Source: Brachynemurus nebulosus | Lineage: Eukaryota > Arthropoda > Insecta > Neuroptera > Myrmeleontidae | Assembly (NCBI GenBank): GCA_035578155.1 | Contig: JAPWDM010000001.1 | Coordinates: forward strand, 17,276,725 to 17,340,724 | DNA: 64,000 nucleotides | Direction of reading: 5' to 3' | Part shown: positions 1 through 24,000 of the stretch, piece after piece | Position numbering within the stretch: the first letter of the stretch is position 1 | Layout: each line of letters opens with the position of its first letter | Position numbers and translations under genes: made by a program | The notes under the pieces: generated by a model | Seen by the model: only the letters and a program-made list of their open reading frames with translations | What the model was told of the DNA's origin: nothing | Databases searched by the model: none

Positions 1-1525
1 CATTATAAAATATAATTAAAAATACATAAGAAGTTCAAAATTATAAACAAAAAACATAAAAATAAACGGAAATTCTTAAACAAATACTTATTTCAGATCT
101 CAATAAATAAATCGTACAAAAGTAAATTTTAACATTGTCTTCAGTCATTTCAAGTATCTCAATAACCCTTTAGCTCAAAAATTTTTATATTTGCAAAAAA
201 CTTTTCGTTAGTTAACATTCTTCTAAAAAACAGTTATAAAATAGTTTTATAGGTATATTCTTCAGTGGCAATGAGTATTTGAATTTGTAAATTTTAAATA
301 AAATTTTTTTTCTTAAAATCGAAAAATATTCTTTAATTGCATTCCTAAATGCATTCTACGGTACTTTTATTATTTCATTTTCCACAAGATAAGTTAAAAT
401 ATAATTATTCCAATTTTATGATTTTTAAAATATTTAACATAACATAGCAAATGATTCTGTTTCATTTGGAGCCGACATTACCAAATCTAATTATATTTTC
501 GTAATTGTTTAAATACATGTCAAGAAAAAAGTAAATGCAGCATGTACAAAAATGCCAAAATATTCTTTTTACATTACATGAATCAAATTCTTTTATTAAT
601 TAAACTTGATGTTTGTATCCTAACAAAAACTAAATGAATGAAATTTCAAAGTACAAAAGTACACTGAGAGAATACTATTAAAAATTACTGCGTTGCCATC
701 GAATCAACAGACTAGGAGGTATGTGTAACATTTTAAGAAGAAATGTTACACATAATATTTTTTTCCAGATTTTAGTACGTTGATTCAGTGTTCACAGTTT
801 CTAACATAGTAGTTACAGGATCTAATTTTTAATAGAATATTTTTTTCGATATATATGTAAAAACTAGTTTCTATTTTATAAATCAAATAAGAAACATTTT
901 ATCAATGGCATAGCACAAAAATATTTAATACATATGTCCAAAAAAAGAAAATGATATGCTAGATATCTGTGGCTAGATATATAAACGTAGAATTGACTTT
1001 TGCCCTCTTGATAAAAACTTTATTAAAGAGTTAGGAAAAATATTGCATCCTTATAAATTTAAACCTTTTCACAAACCTGATAAATAAATAACTGATAAAA
1101 ATTCTATCTAACCAAAGATAAACGTATAGAATTCAATGATCGCTACTTGTTCCAATTATTACCATTCCCTTCTTGTTTGATATAAGTTTTATAAATTAAT
1201 TAGGGCCAGCGTAAGAATATCTGGCTCCTATAGGTGAGGTAGAAATTTTCGTATGTCGTCACATGGTTTTGGGGAGGAAAAAAATTCTTTTTCTACAGGG
1301 GCGTCATTTTTTAACGCTGCCCCGGGCGCCACTTCGCCTAGGTCCTGCCCTGTTTTCACATCTCAGTGATTGAGGGGCAGAAATCCAACTAACAAACAAC
1401 AATTTTATCTGATTGAAAAGTATTGCTTTATTTGTCGGAGGCTTAAGACCACCTAATAATGTAACCAGTCCTCAAATTGCAACAGATCTCTTTCTAAAAA
1501 TCTGAACATAATTATCTGTTTACAG
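1..1525. other. Intronic/upstream AT-rich sequence, no coding exon seen
   Basis: AT-rich non-coding DNA upstream of the first visible CCDC39 exon; the missing 5' exons must lie before the window, since no spliceable coding frame joins exon 1526-2207 here. Two small structures are visible: a hairpin at about 720-756 (ATGTGTAACATTT and its complement around a 7-nt loop) and a MITE-like insertion at 1202-1352. Confidence 0.6.
1202..1352. mobile_element. hAT-like MITE fragment (AGGGCC...GCCCTG ends)
   Basis: GC-richer island whose ends start AGGGCCAGCG and finish TCCTGCCCTG, resembling the better preserved element at 8474-8767. It contains 'gctgccccgggcgccacttcg', diverged from the same repeat class as 3570-3790 and 10920-10980. 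No clean target duplication seen. Confidence 0.4.
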
Positions 1526-13725
<12,200 letters not shown>

Positions 13726-13793
13726 AATATTATAATAATTTGACGAAAGATTTTTGTAATCAATTTTTTTTTTATTTGAAAATTGATGTTTTT

Positions 13794-13799
13794 AATAAA
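13794..13799 (+). promoter_or_regulatory. Polyadenylation signal AATAAA of the CCDC39 gene
   Basis: Canonical AATAAA 69 bp after the stop codon at 13723-13725, in an AT-rich 3' UTR. Assigned on position only; other AT-rich hexamers occur nearby. Confidence 0.5.
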
Positions 13800-13896
13800 A
13801 TGTTTACAGTACAATATACTTATGTAAAGTTTATTTTTAAATGTAAAATAATTTAAAGAAAAAAATTTTGTCCTAAAATTAAACAAAAATTTGTTT

Positions 13897-14290
13897 TAAC
13901 CTTTAAATGATTAAGACGAGTTAACTCGTCCTGCAATATGGCGGCTCAAAATGCTATCATATGTATATATTCACTGGTACATGTGCCGCCATCTGTGACA
14001 GATTTCCGACATACGGTATAATTCTAAATAATCTTCAGTTTTATCAATTTATATTTTGTAAATTCCTAGGATCCACCTTTTTGATGTTAGGATCTTTGAT
14101 CTTTTTTCTTTTTTTGTAACCTTATCTATTGTATTTATCACTGGCAATAAAAAGCCCGACATTTTGAGACAAAAAAATTTCTCAATATGGTTTGTTTAAA
14201 AGCGTTAAATTGATAGTAACTATGGTAACTATGTATACATATGTTCGTCTGCAAAGAGTTAAAAATTTTAATTCTGGCAACACTGGCACA
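13897..14290. other. Intergenic sequence 3' of CCDC39 with an inverted-repeat remnant
   Basis: TTTAAATGATTAAGACGAGTTAACTCG opens a diverged MITE-like stretch; ATGGCGGC (13938) and GCCGCCAT (13984) are complementary. Similar 'gatgattaagacga' words occur at about 24677. No gene seen. Confidence 0.35.
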
Positions 14291-14294
14291 TTTT

Positions 14295-14775
14295 GGCTGC
14301 GTTCAGAAATAAAAGGTGAAGGTAGAGTGTGTTTTAATAAGGTGATTGTCGGAATATCCTTAGGATGTCACAATGTATGTGTTAATATTTAAACGATCTC
14401 GAATTACAAATACAACATAACCTCTTTTTTCATTATCAGTTATATTTCTACGTAATTGTCGTTTTTATATTTAAAATCTTTAATAAACTAAAATTAATAA
14501 TATAATACAATAATAATAAACCGTTTGAAATACACATATAATTTTGTTATAGGTATGTTGAAATGTCAAGTATAGCATTACTGCGCATGCATTAATATTT
14601 TACCTTAAGTAACTCCAATCCAGACCGCTGCGATTAAAAGTCACTGTGGGTTAAAATCATAGTTATTTTTGAACGAGTGTTGGTAATGTCTTTAATTTGA
14701 TCTAACTGATTTTTGAACGTTCTGGGTAATCAAATAGGGCTCGGGTGTCACCGAGTAGCATTTCTGAACGCAGCC
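14295..14775. mobile_element. PIF/Harbinger-like MITE upstream of ZAD gene 1
   Basis: Inverted termini GGCTGCGTTCAGAAAT and TTTCTGAACGCAGCC, with TTT on both sides as a possible 3-bp duplication. It ends only about 290 bp before the ZAD start codon, so it may lie within the promoter or 5' UTR. No ORF of its own. Confidence 0.65.
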
Positions 14776-15064
14776 TTTGTGTTGTTTTGCATGTGTCATG
14801 TACCCCTAAAACTATAGAGAAGATTTACACGACGATCGAATACATAAATGACATAAACTATACACAAATGTCAAATTGTTGTATTTATTATGTTGTATCT
14901 TATGTATTTCATACACAATAAATAGATTTTATGTATTTATACGATTTATACTTTCACTAGCTTCTACAGAAAAAAAATGTTGTAAAATACAATTTAATAA
15001 CAATACAATTTAAAATAAATAGTGTGCAATAGGAACTTGAAAAAGTTTTCAATTTCTTGACGAA

Positions 15065-18000
15065 ATGAATACTCTTTATTGTTGTATTTGTGCAAAATTA
15101 GTGCATTCAGATAATCTAATTGATGCTGAGAAATTAACAATTTTTGAAGAAAAAATATATGAATGTTTCCAATTGCATTTATTAAATAATAGTATGATTC
15201 CAAAAAATATCTGTATAATATGTTCCGAAAAAATTACAACTACCTACCAGTTTAAAGAGCAAATAATAAGGGCCCAAGAAGAATTACAGATAATACTAAG
15301 CACTATTTCAGTTAAAAATAATGATAGTTATGAAGAAAATGATATCGTCAATGATGAGGAATCAAATCATTTTGATGATTCGCCTGTAAATGACAATGGT
15401 TTGTTATTGTCTGTTTATATTTATGGATATTCACAGTGAATATTCTTAACTTGTAAACTTATTTCAGTGGAACTGGATTCGGAAGATAATAAAGATGATT
15501 TGCCGTTAAGTATCATAATCAAGGAAAATTCAAAAACAGTAAAGGTACCCGTTTTTCTATACGTTATTTTTTATATAACTTTTGGCACTGAATTGTACTC
15601 CTAAGACTGAAAATCTCTCTATATTTAACCAGTTCTCTAATTAGAGCTATATTGGCGACGGACAGATTAATCCCGCGCCTCTGATGATGAAGTTAGAAGC
15701 TGTATCAGATCGAAGATGAAATGTTTATAATTAGGGTTTCCGATCTCTGGTCAAAAAGTCGATCTTGTGGATCGATTCGAATCGTCAAACAAGAATTCGA
15801 TGCAGGAGAAAATCGGCTTACAAAAGATCGATCTGACGAAAATCGATTCAATTTTTGTACTTACAGAAAAAGATATATAAAAGTTTTAATAGTTTCTTAT
15901 TAGGTAATCACAAGTCAGTTTCAAAACAATTTTCAATTTCGTTTGAAGATGAACTGCTGAACTTAATATCAATAAAATGGTTTCCAGTTTGCGCTAAGAG
16001 TCACATGAATCCAAAATTTGACTCAATTTTCTATAAATGAATTATAAAAGTGGTAAAATTATTTGACAACATAAATATTTAAAATATATTCTACAATAAT
16101 TTTGAAATAAATATGATATCTTTACCAAAAATATTCTAATTTAAATTTGAAAAATTCGATCTCCGATCCCATAAATTTTTCACGATCTCTATTTCAATTT
16201 GGTCTCCAAAGAATCGATTCGAAAAATCGAAGATCGGCTCTCCAAAAATCAATTTTCGATAAAATCGAATCAAGATCGGAAACCCTATTTACAATGTAGG
16301 CTTGTGTAGTTCTCGAACGAACTAGTTCGAAAGAGCGTTTTTACGATCAGTTGGTCCCCACAACCTCTAATCACAGCTACTGCGTTATATGTAGATATGT
16401 AACTGTCAGTGCCTGTCATACATTTTCTATAAGGATCTAATAATGAACGAAATTATTATGGCGATTAGACAAGGTGACCCAACTCAGTGTATTCAAAAAA
16501 GTGTAAATAAATGAGGGAATTCGTGTGACCTAGATACCTAAGTGGTACAGTATTTATTCTCAAATGGAACACTCTCAAATGGAAAGGCGAGCTTCTATAT
16601 TATCTTTATTAGCTCTTGAATAGAATCTTCTGGAATCTTTTTTAATGTTCAACTCAGTTATAAAGTGGGTTTTTCGATCGTTTTTAAAATAAACTTAACA
16701 ATTTTTATTTTGAATCGCATCATTTACATTGTATATTATATAATTCGTTAACGTTACTATGTAAAATCGGAGTCAGTACCATTGGATATTCGCCGTATAA
16801 AGTAATTTAAATTATAAGAGTTTATTTCATACATATGTAATTTCTATATATTTCCCAGGGCTGGGAAAAATGGTTCATAGAAACCATTTAAAATAGAAAA
16901 TGGAAAATGGTTTTCAAAAATGCATTTAAAATACAAAATGGAAAATGGTTTTGCTGAACATATTTAAAATTGAAATTGGAAAATAATTATTTAAAATGGA
17001 TTATAAAATGTAAAATGCTTTTTTTACTTTAAATTTATTCTAAACGAAACTTAACTCTTCAAATATTGTTACTTAAAAATATTGTAAAATTTAATTCGGC
17101 CTTGATATATTCAAATCTTGACTACGCTACGACTCTTTTAAATAAAATTATGAAAATCATCTACTCGAAATACAAAAAAACATTTCGACGTGTCTTAAAG
17201 ATAGTAGTACACAACTTGAGTCAGAAAAGTTTGATTTAAGAGAACTGCAACTCTAGTAACAAATTTAACTCAAGTGACATTGCAACTTTAGTTATAAAAA
17301 ATTTGAGTCAATTAAATCAACTTACATTTAACTTACAATTTGTTAGACTTCAAGTCCTATAATTAATATTGTATACACATAAATTTGAGTATACATTCAT
17401 TTTCATTTTAAATGTAAAATGGATTCAAATTTCCATTTTAAATACAAAATGGAAAATGGTTTGACCGAATTTATTTAAAATAGAAAATGCAAAATGCCAT
17501 TTTGTATTTTAAATACATATTTAAAATGAAATCATTTTAAATAGTTTCCAGCCCTGGTATTTCCTTATTGTTAAATATCATCAACCGACATTGATGATTC
17601 TCAAATGGAAACACTCACTTCACCAGTCCCGACGTGTTTCCATTTGAGAATAAGTACTGTATTTACATTCTGTTTTATCCATTTAATGTTACTATATCCG
17701 CTATATTCACATCAGTATTTTGAGAATATTAACGCCACGAGTGGTAAAGAAAAAAAGCCTAATATATGCCATTTTCGTGGCCAATTTTGTCAATTCTTAC
17801 CATATAAGTAAGATGTCCATCTTATAATAGTCCATCGAAATTATTTTAGTAGTTCAGTAATTCAGTTAGTTCACTTTGTTCGCTCAGTTCAACACGTTCA
17901 TTAGTTCGCAAACTAATTATAAAAAGTATTATTAAATCAAGGCTGTGTTTACTATTACAGTGCACACAAAGATAAAAACATACAAATGAGCATTGTAAAA

Positions 18001-21000
18001 TCAAGTAGATTTGTTATTATTAGACATTTCGAAATTCTTCGTTCCCAATATGTAACAATTGTCAAAAATAAAAGATTATTAGTTTAAAAAATCTCAAATA
18101 TTTGAGATAAAAAGCACTAGAACAATGAACTAACTAAAGAATTAAATTAGTGCAGTTCATCTTCATCAGTGCTGCTCCAGAACTGTAAACCAACGAACTA
18201 AAAGTACGGAACTAAAAGAACGAACTAGTTCATTCAAGAACTGTGAACTAAACTAAGCACTCTTACAAATGAACTAAAATGCGCAAGCCTAGACTATACA
18301 TGTTCTATCTGATATAACTTCTGATTTCATCACCAATCCTTGCAATGTAAGTAAACAGGCAGAAGCTACTGAAACTCGTTCTATCTCATTTTAAAATAAT
18401 AGCTTTTCCTCGTCAGTCGTACCTATATTTTTTTCAAGCATTAGTAGCATTAGGTTTTAGGGTAGGCGTAACTAAGTTTATTTAATTTTTCAGAAAGTTA
18501 AACGAAGAAAACGAGTTCAACGATCGGAGAAAAAGGTCGCAGTTAAAAATGAAGAACATGAAGAACGAAGAAAAATGTTACAGCAAATAATAAAAGGTAT
18601 TGAAATTTTAAAATAATTTTTAAAAAAATTTTTTGCTCATCAACGACTTATATTGAATAATAAACAAAATTAAAATATTACTCTAATTTAATCTTGAAAC
18701 CCTGTTAATGCTCGCTTTTAACAACCTTACATTACACTTCTATTACACATACGTCTAATTTCTATCCTCCAATCAGACCTATACGCAAATGTTTGATTTT
18801 GTACAATTTTTAATTTCGCTACACACGTAATCTTGTCGTTGCTAATATGTATATAAAATATTCCAATATCACTTTATAAATAATTGTTTGACCAAATTAA
18901 ATAAGTTGAACAATATAAAATATTAAATGACATAGCAACCTGGACAGCCACAAAATTTTTCTGAGTTACTGCCTTTGTTATAGAAATTTTCGTTCAAATA
19001 TACATTAAAATTACATAATGTTCATCTACTTAAGCCTCTGTATATTAGGGTAGTAAATAATTCAGTGATTTAAATAAAATTCTACCACACACTTATTTTT
19101 CTAACAAGAAGTTCAGATATGGTCGTTACCGATTTCGATCAATTTTCGTTTGCTAGTAGAGCATAATATCAATATTAAAAATTTATAATATTAAGATCCA
19201 CCTCTCAAAAACACAGGAAATTTTTTTATTGAAAGTTTTGGCAAAAATATAGGTAAGGCATATAGGTCAAGTTATTTAGTGAGTTTTATCAAAGTAGCTG
19301 TTGCTCAGCGGTAGAGCGCCAAAGTGCGGATAGTGGGGTACCGGGATCAAATCCCGGTACAAATGGTTATTTTAATTTTTCTTTTCTTTTTTTCTAATAA
19401 CAATTGATTTATTAATTATGTTAACAAAATTAGGTTTTTGAAGAAAAATTTTTTTTGTTATAAATGGAAAGATCATATATAAGTTTTATAAGAAATCTCT
19501 TTTTATTTTTTTTTAAACGTAATAATTAAGAAGTTACATTAAATTGAAAATAAATTTTTAAACTTAGAACCGATAACGGGCCGATATTTTCCGAGCGCTT
19601 ATGTGACGTAATAAAGGTAATATGGCCTGAACATAGCTACATTAGTGTCTTTTTATTTTCAAATAGGTTATAGACCAAGAGCTACTGGCCTCTTTGCGAT
19701 GGTCATTTCAACACGCGTTAAATTAAGAAGATAGAATCTCGGATACTTACTATACATCGAAATTCAGTTCTGGCAAGCCTATTCAGCCGGGTTGTCAGAA
19801 CTGAATTTTTGTGTAGAGTAAGTAGTATCCCAGATCCTATCCTCTCAATTTAACGCGTGTTGGAATGACTATCGCAAATCGGCCAGCAGCTCTCCTACTA
19901 TTATTGTTGCTATGAAATTATTGTTACTATGAAATTATTGTTGCTCTGAAATTCTTGTTTCTATCCAAATTATTGCTTGCTATAAACTTCACTGTCGAAA
20001 TATCGAAACTAAAGAAATATCGAGCTTGTTTTGTACCACTTTGTGATAGCAATACAAAAATAAATCCGGAAAAAATGTTCCTCAAGATTTTGAACGTCGA
20101 AATCAATGAAACAACCACCAATAATTTTTCCTATTAAATTTTAATAATTTTGACACTTTTGACATATTACCTTTATGACGTCACAGACATCGCGATCTTT
20201 TGTAGTGCTGTTTTTAACCAAATGATATTTTTTAAAATTTTTCAAGTTTTAATTAATTTATTATTTATTATATATCATTTTTAAAAAAATTTTCATATCG
20301 ATAATCAATATTATTTATGATGCAGATTTGAAAACAAAAAAAATGATATTTATTTTTTATTCAAAAACCCAATTAAGCTACGAAATATTACTTGTCGCAG
20401 AATTATTGAATTAAAATAATGTTTCTTAAAATCTTTTTTTTCGATATGAGTACACTGCCGTGTCACACGAAACTCACGTATCTCAGAAATGATCGTTTTG
20501 AGAAAGCTTGATTTAAATAAAATATCAGATAATCTTAATTATCTTAGACATTATTAAATATCTGAGATAATTGATTTTTATTATGCGTTATTGATTCAAC
20601 GTTGCAGCATTAATTTAAAAAAGTATAAATATACTATTTGAAAATATAGGTAATAGGGAATGTGATACAATTAAAATAAAAATTTAAAAATACAATAGAT
20701 TAATTATTATATTATTATTAACAAATTAAGTAATTTTATTGTAAATATATATACGAGGGATTGAGTAGAATCCTTTAAACGTTGTTACGCGTAATTGTTG
20801 TATCTCAAGATACATTAAATTCGTGTGACACGGCAGTACAGTTGATCCTTTTTTTATACGGTGGATAGGGACCGCATAAAAAAAATCGCACAAAAAAAAT
20901 ATATTCAAAAATATCATAAATAGCTATAAAAAGTATAGTTCGATCCAGATTGTAAAAAAAACTTTTTTATGCGGTGGGTCGGGATCGCATAAAAAAAGTA

Positions 21001-24000
21001 TCATCGAAAAAACAACTCAAAACGCTCAAAACTTAGAAATTTCCTTAGAAGTTGCTTCTATAAACAAGATAAAGCATTAATTTACACGTAGAAACATTTT
21101 ATTTCAATTTTATTGTATTGTTTAAATGCTTAAAAGCCGTTAAAAAGTATTTTTATCAAACAAAGTTATTATAGTAAATGCTTAAGTTTCTTACTGTCTC
21201 TTGATTTTGATTTATATTATGCATTTTAATTGCCATTTTTTTAAAAATCGCACAAAAAAGATCGCATAAAAAAATCGTACAAAAAAAATCGCACAAAAAA
21301 GGACCGCATAAAAAAAGGTTCAGCTGTATATTACATAAGCATATAAATCAGTTACTTTACATAATTTTGAAAAATGTAAAAGTTCAACTTGTAAAAATAA
21401 TTTTGTTAACGTAATTAATAAAGTAATTATTATTAAAAAAAAAAAAATTAATAATTTTTATACCGGGATTTGATCCCGGTACCCCACTATCTGCACTTCG
21501 GCGCTCTACTGCTGAGCTACAGCTACTTTGATAAAACTCACTAAATAATTTGATTTTGTCTTATCTATATTTTTTCCCAAACTTTAAATAAAAATATTTG
21601 CTGTGTTTTTGAGAGGTGGACTTTCATATTGTAAATTTTTAATATTGATATTATACTCTACTAGCAAACGAAATTTGATCGAAATCGGTGACGACCATAC
21701 CTAAACCTCTCCTTGTAAGCAATTAAAATCACAGAAGAGTAGAAGCAAACTAAAATCAAAAAAGTATAGATTGCTTGGAGTCATTTGTTGGTCTGTCACA
21801 GTTTAGGTGATTCATTCATGCACCAGTTGTAGCGGTACAAACATCGCGAACATTGATTGTTGGTCATTGTTTATCAACCACTTGCAACAATGTAATACAT
21901 ACATACGTACGCCTCGAATACGTACTTATTATGTACATACGCAAGGCACACCACACCCGCCACAGATTGAGTGTGACGTATGACAACACAAACGTAGATC
22001 CCTTGTACATAGATACGAGATTTATGTAGTAACATGTTGTACGTTTTGAGTGGGAGGAACATTTTACGTCATTTTTCTGCCACAGTCATCTCTGTGCTAT
22101 AGTTAGCTCGTTTCTGCTCTTCTGTGATTAAAATGCTCATGAAAATAATTATTAATAATAACTACTAATATATTACTTGTACGCCAACTCACGGCAATTT
22201 TAAGTTGGATCAAAAAAGTATAGAAAACTACTGTTTATGACCTATCTCACTCGCTTTACATACTAAAATGGCATAGAAAATATCAATTCTAACTAAAGCG
22301 GCGCTGCGTCGAATGCCTTCAGTTTCCGGACAAACAATAATTTATTAACACTTTATGATTACTGTATCCACTATATTGACATTATTTTCCTTCTTTTTGT
22401 AAGCGGTGATTATAAAATTACAAAACTACATTAATATTATAATCAATGTAATAGGTACATTTAAAAACTATTTTAATGATCTTGTAATCGAGCGTCTATA
22501 AATAAATTTTATAATAAAAAAAAAAGTTTCAATCGAAAAAGTTATTTGTAAATATATATTTTGTCTATCTATTTGTAAATATATCTTTTTTTTGGTATGA
22601 AATGAAACATCCAGTCCTAATTGTATTCTACGGCAATGAAAATACACAAAATTTAATAAAAATTTGTGAACATATTCTTCTTTAGCCAAACGAATTTGAA
22701 ATGAAAGACCTTTATTCGTTCGCTTGTATAATACGGAGTGTGACAGTTATCGATATTACCTTAAAATTACTTATAATTAGACTGAAACATTCTGAAATGC
22801 GTTTTTGTGATTCTCTCACTTAAAAATTTTTTCAACTTTGCCATATTATACATAAACGTTTTGCATCCGTCAAGAAACAGTCAAATGAGTAGTCATATTG
22901 ATTTTTTTTCTCCCATTTCTCCCACCATAATTTGCTAAACTGAAAGGAAATAAATACATTCAAAATGTATTTTAAATAGTGTCCCAAACATTTTATTATA
23001 AATGTGTCATAACAAATAATAATTTCTTAAAACGATAATATAACAAATCTTATCTACGACTTCCATGAAATTGCTTATTTATTATATAAAATATTCCTTA
23101 GGTTTAGGTTAACTATGTTTTGCATACAACTGTGCGAAATTTTATACTTTATACACTACTGTGCGTAAAGAACCACAGCTTACAACACTTTTTTTTAATT
23201 TTTATACTTTATATTATATGTATTAACACTTGGACAAAATTTTTGCCTAACAACTGAATGTTGGCATTTGTTTTTTATAATTTCAAGCTCTACATAATTT
23301 TAAATACTGTATTCATACCATATTTATATTATTTATTGTGAATTTCATATTAGTCGTAGACAAAGTATAGTATGTAACTCGATTGTAAGAGATATTACAC
23401 ACTCGCGCAGTTGTGTGTATGTGTGTGTGTGTAATATGCAACTTACGACCTCAATCACGTAATATACTATTTCAATACAATTTTCAGTTTTACTTTTTTG
23501 ATTGAGTAATAATTTAAAATTTTTCTCGAATGAAAATTTTTTACACGGAAAATCGTATGTTATTACTAGCGTTTTTCAACATCAGAAATACTCTTCTGTC
23601 ATTCAGTGACTATTGTTTCTTTACAAAAATCTAAGAATATAAAATAAAGTCGATAGTTATTGAAAGAAATCGAAGTATCTCTAATTTAAAAAAAAAAAAA
23701 AAAACTACAGAGTGTTATGTTTACTAATGGCATATAAATTTTAACATAAAAGAAATTTATTGTAATTAAAGTACGCTTTGCGTTTTTATTATTAGATTTT
23801 ATAATATACACAAAATAGGACGGTATTAGATAAAACATTTTAAAATAATTAAAAATTAGAAATAACTTTAGAATCAATTAATTCTTTTTCTTTTATTTTT
23901 TTTAGATAGGTATATTTTTACTTTTAAACCTAAGTAAACTGTTTTTAATAATTTTTTCTCATATTAAAATTTATATGTCTTTAGTAGCTTGAAACACTTC

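Larger units (their letters stand above)
16297..18291. mobile_element. ~2-kb inverted-repeat element, outer shell of a nest
   Basis: Ends TAGGCTTGTGTAGTTC and TTTTAGTTCATTTG-like/GCGCAAGCCTA are imperfect inverted repeats; subterminal GTTCG/GAACTA repeats abound (ACGAACTAGTTC at both ends). It contains the 16548-17659 element, so its own length is nearer 0.9 kb. No clear target duplication. Confidence 0.6.
19118..21702. mobile_element. Composite with ~250-bp inverted arms, each carrying a tRNA-like sequence
   Basis: The left arm 19118-19366 and right arm 21456-21702 are reverse complements at roughly 85-90% by eye. Each arm is about 170 bp of unique sequence followed, pointing inward, by a tRNA-like block. 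The 2.1-kb interior is AT-rich and holds three other MITEs (19679-19892, 20453-20836, 20839-21326). No ORF. Confidence 0.7.

Noticed and set aside
19291..19366. Functional tRNA gene
   Set aside because: The acceptor stem does not pair and no anticodon arm forms, although the D-like and T arms are clear; treated as a tRNA-derived repeat.
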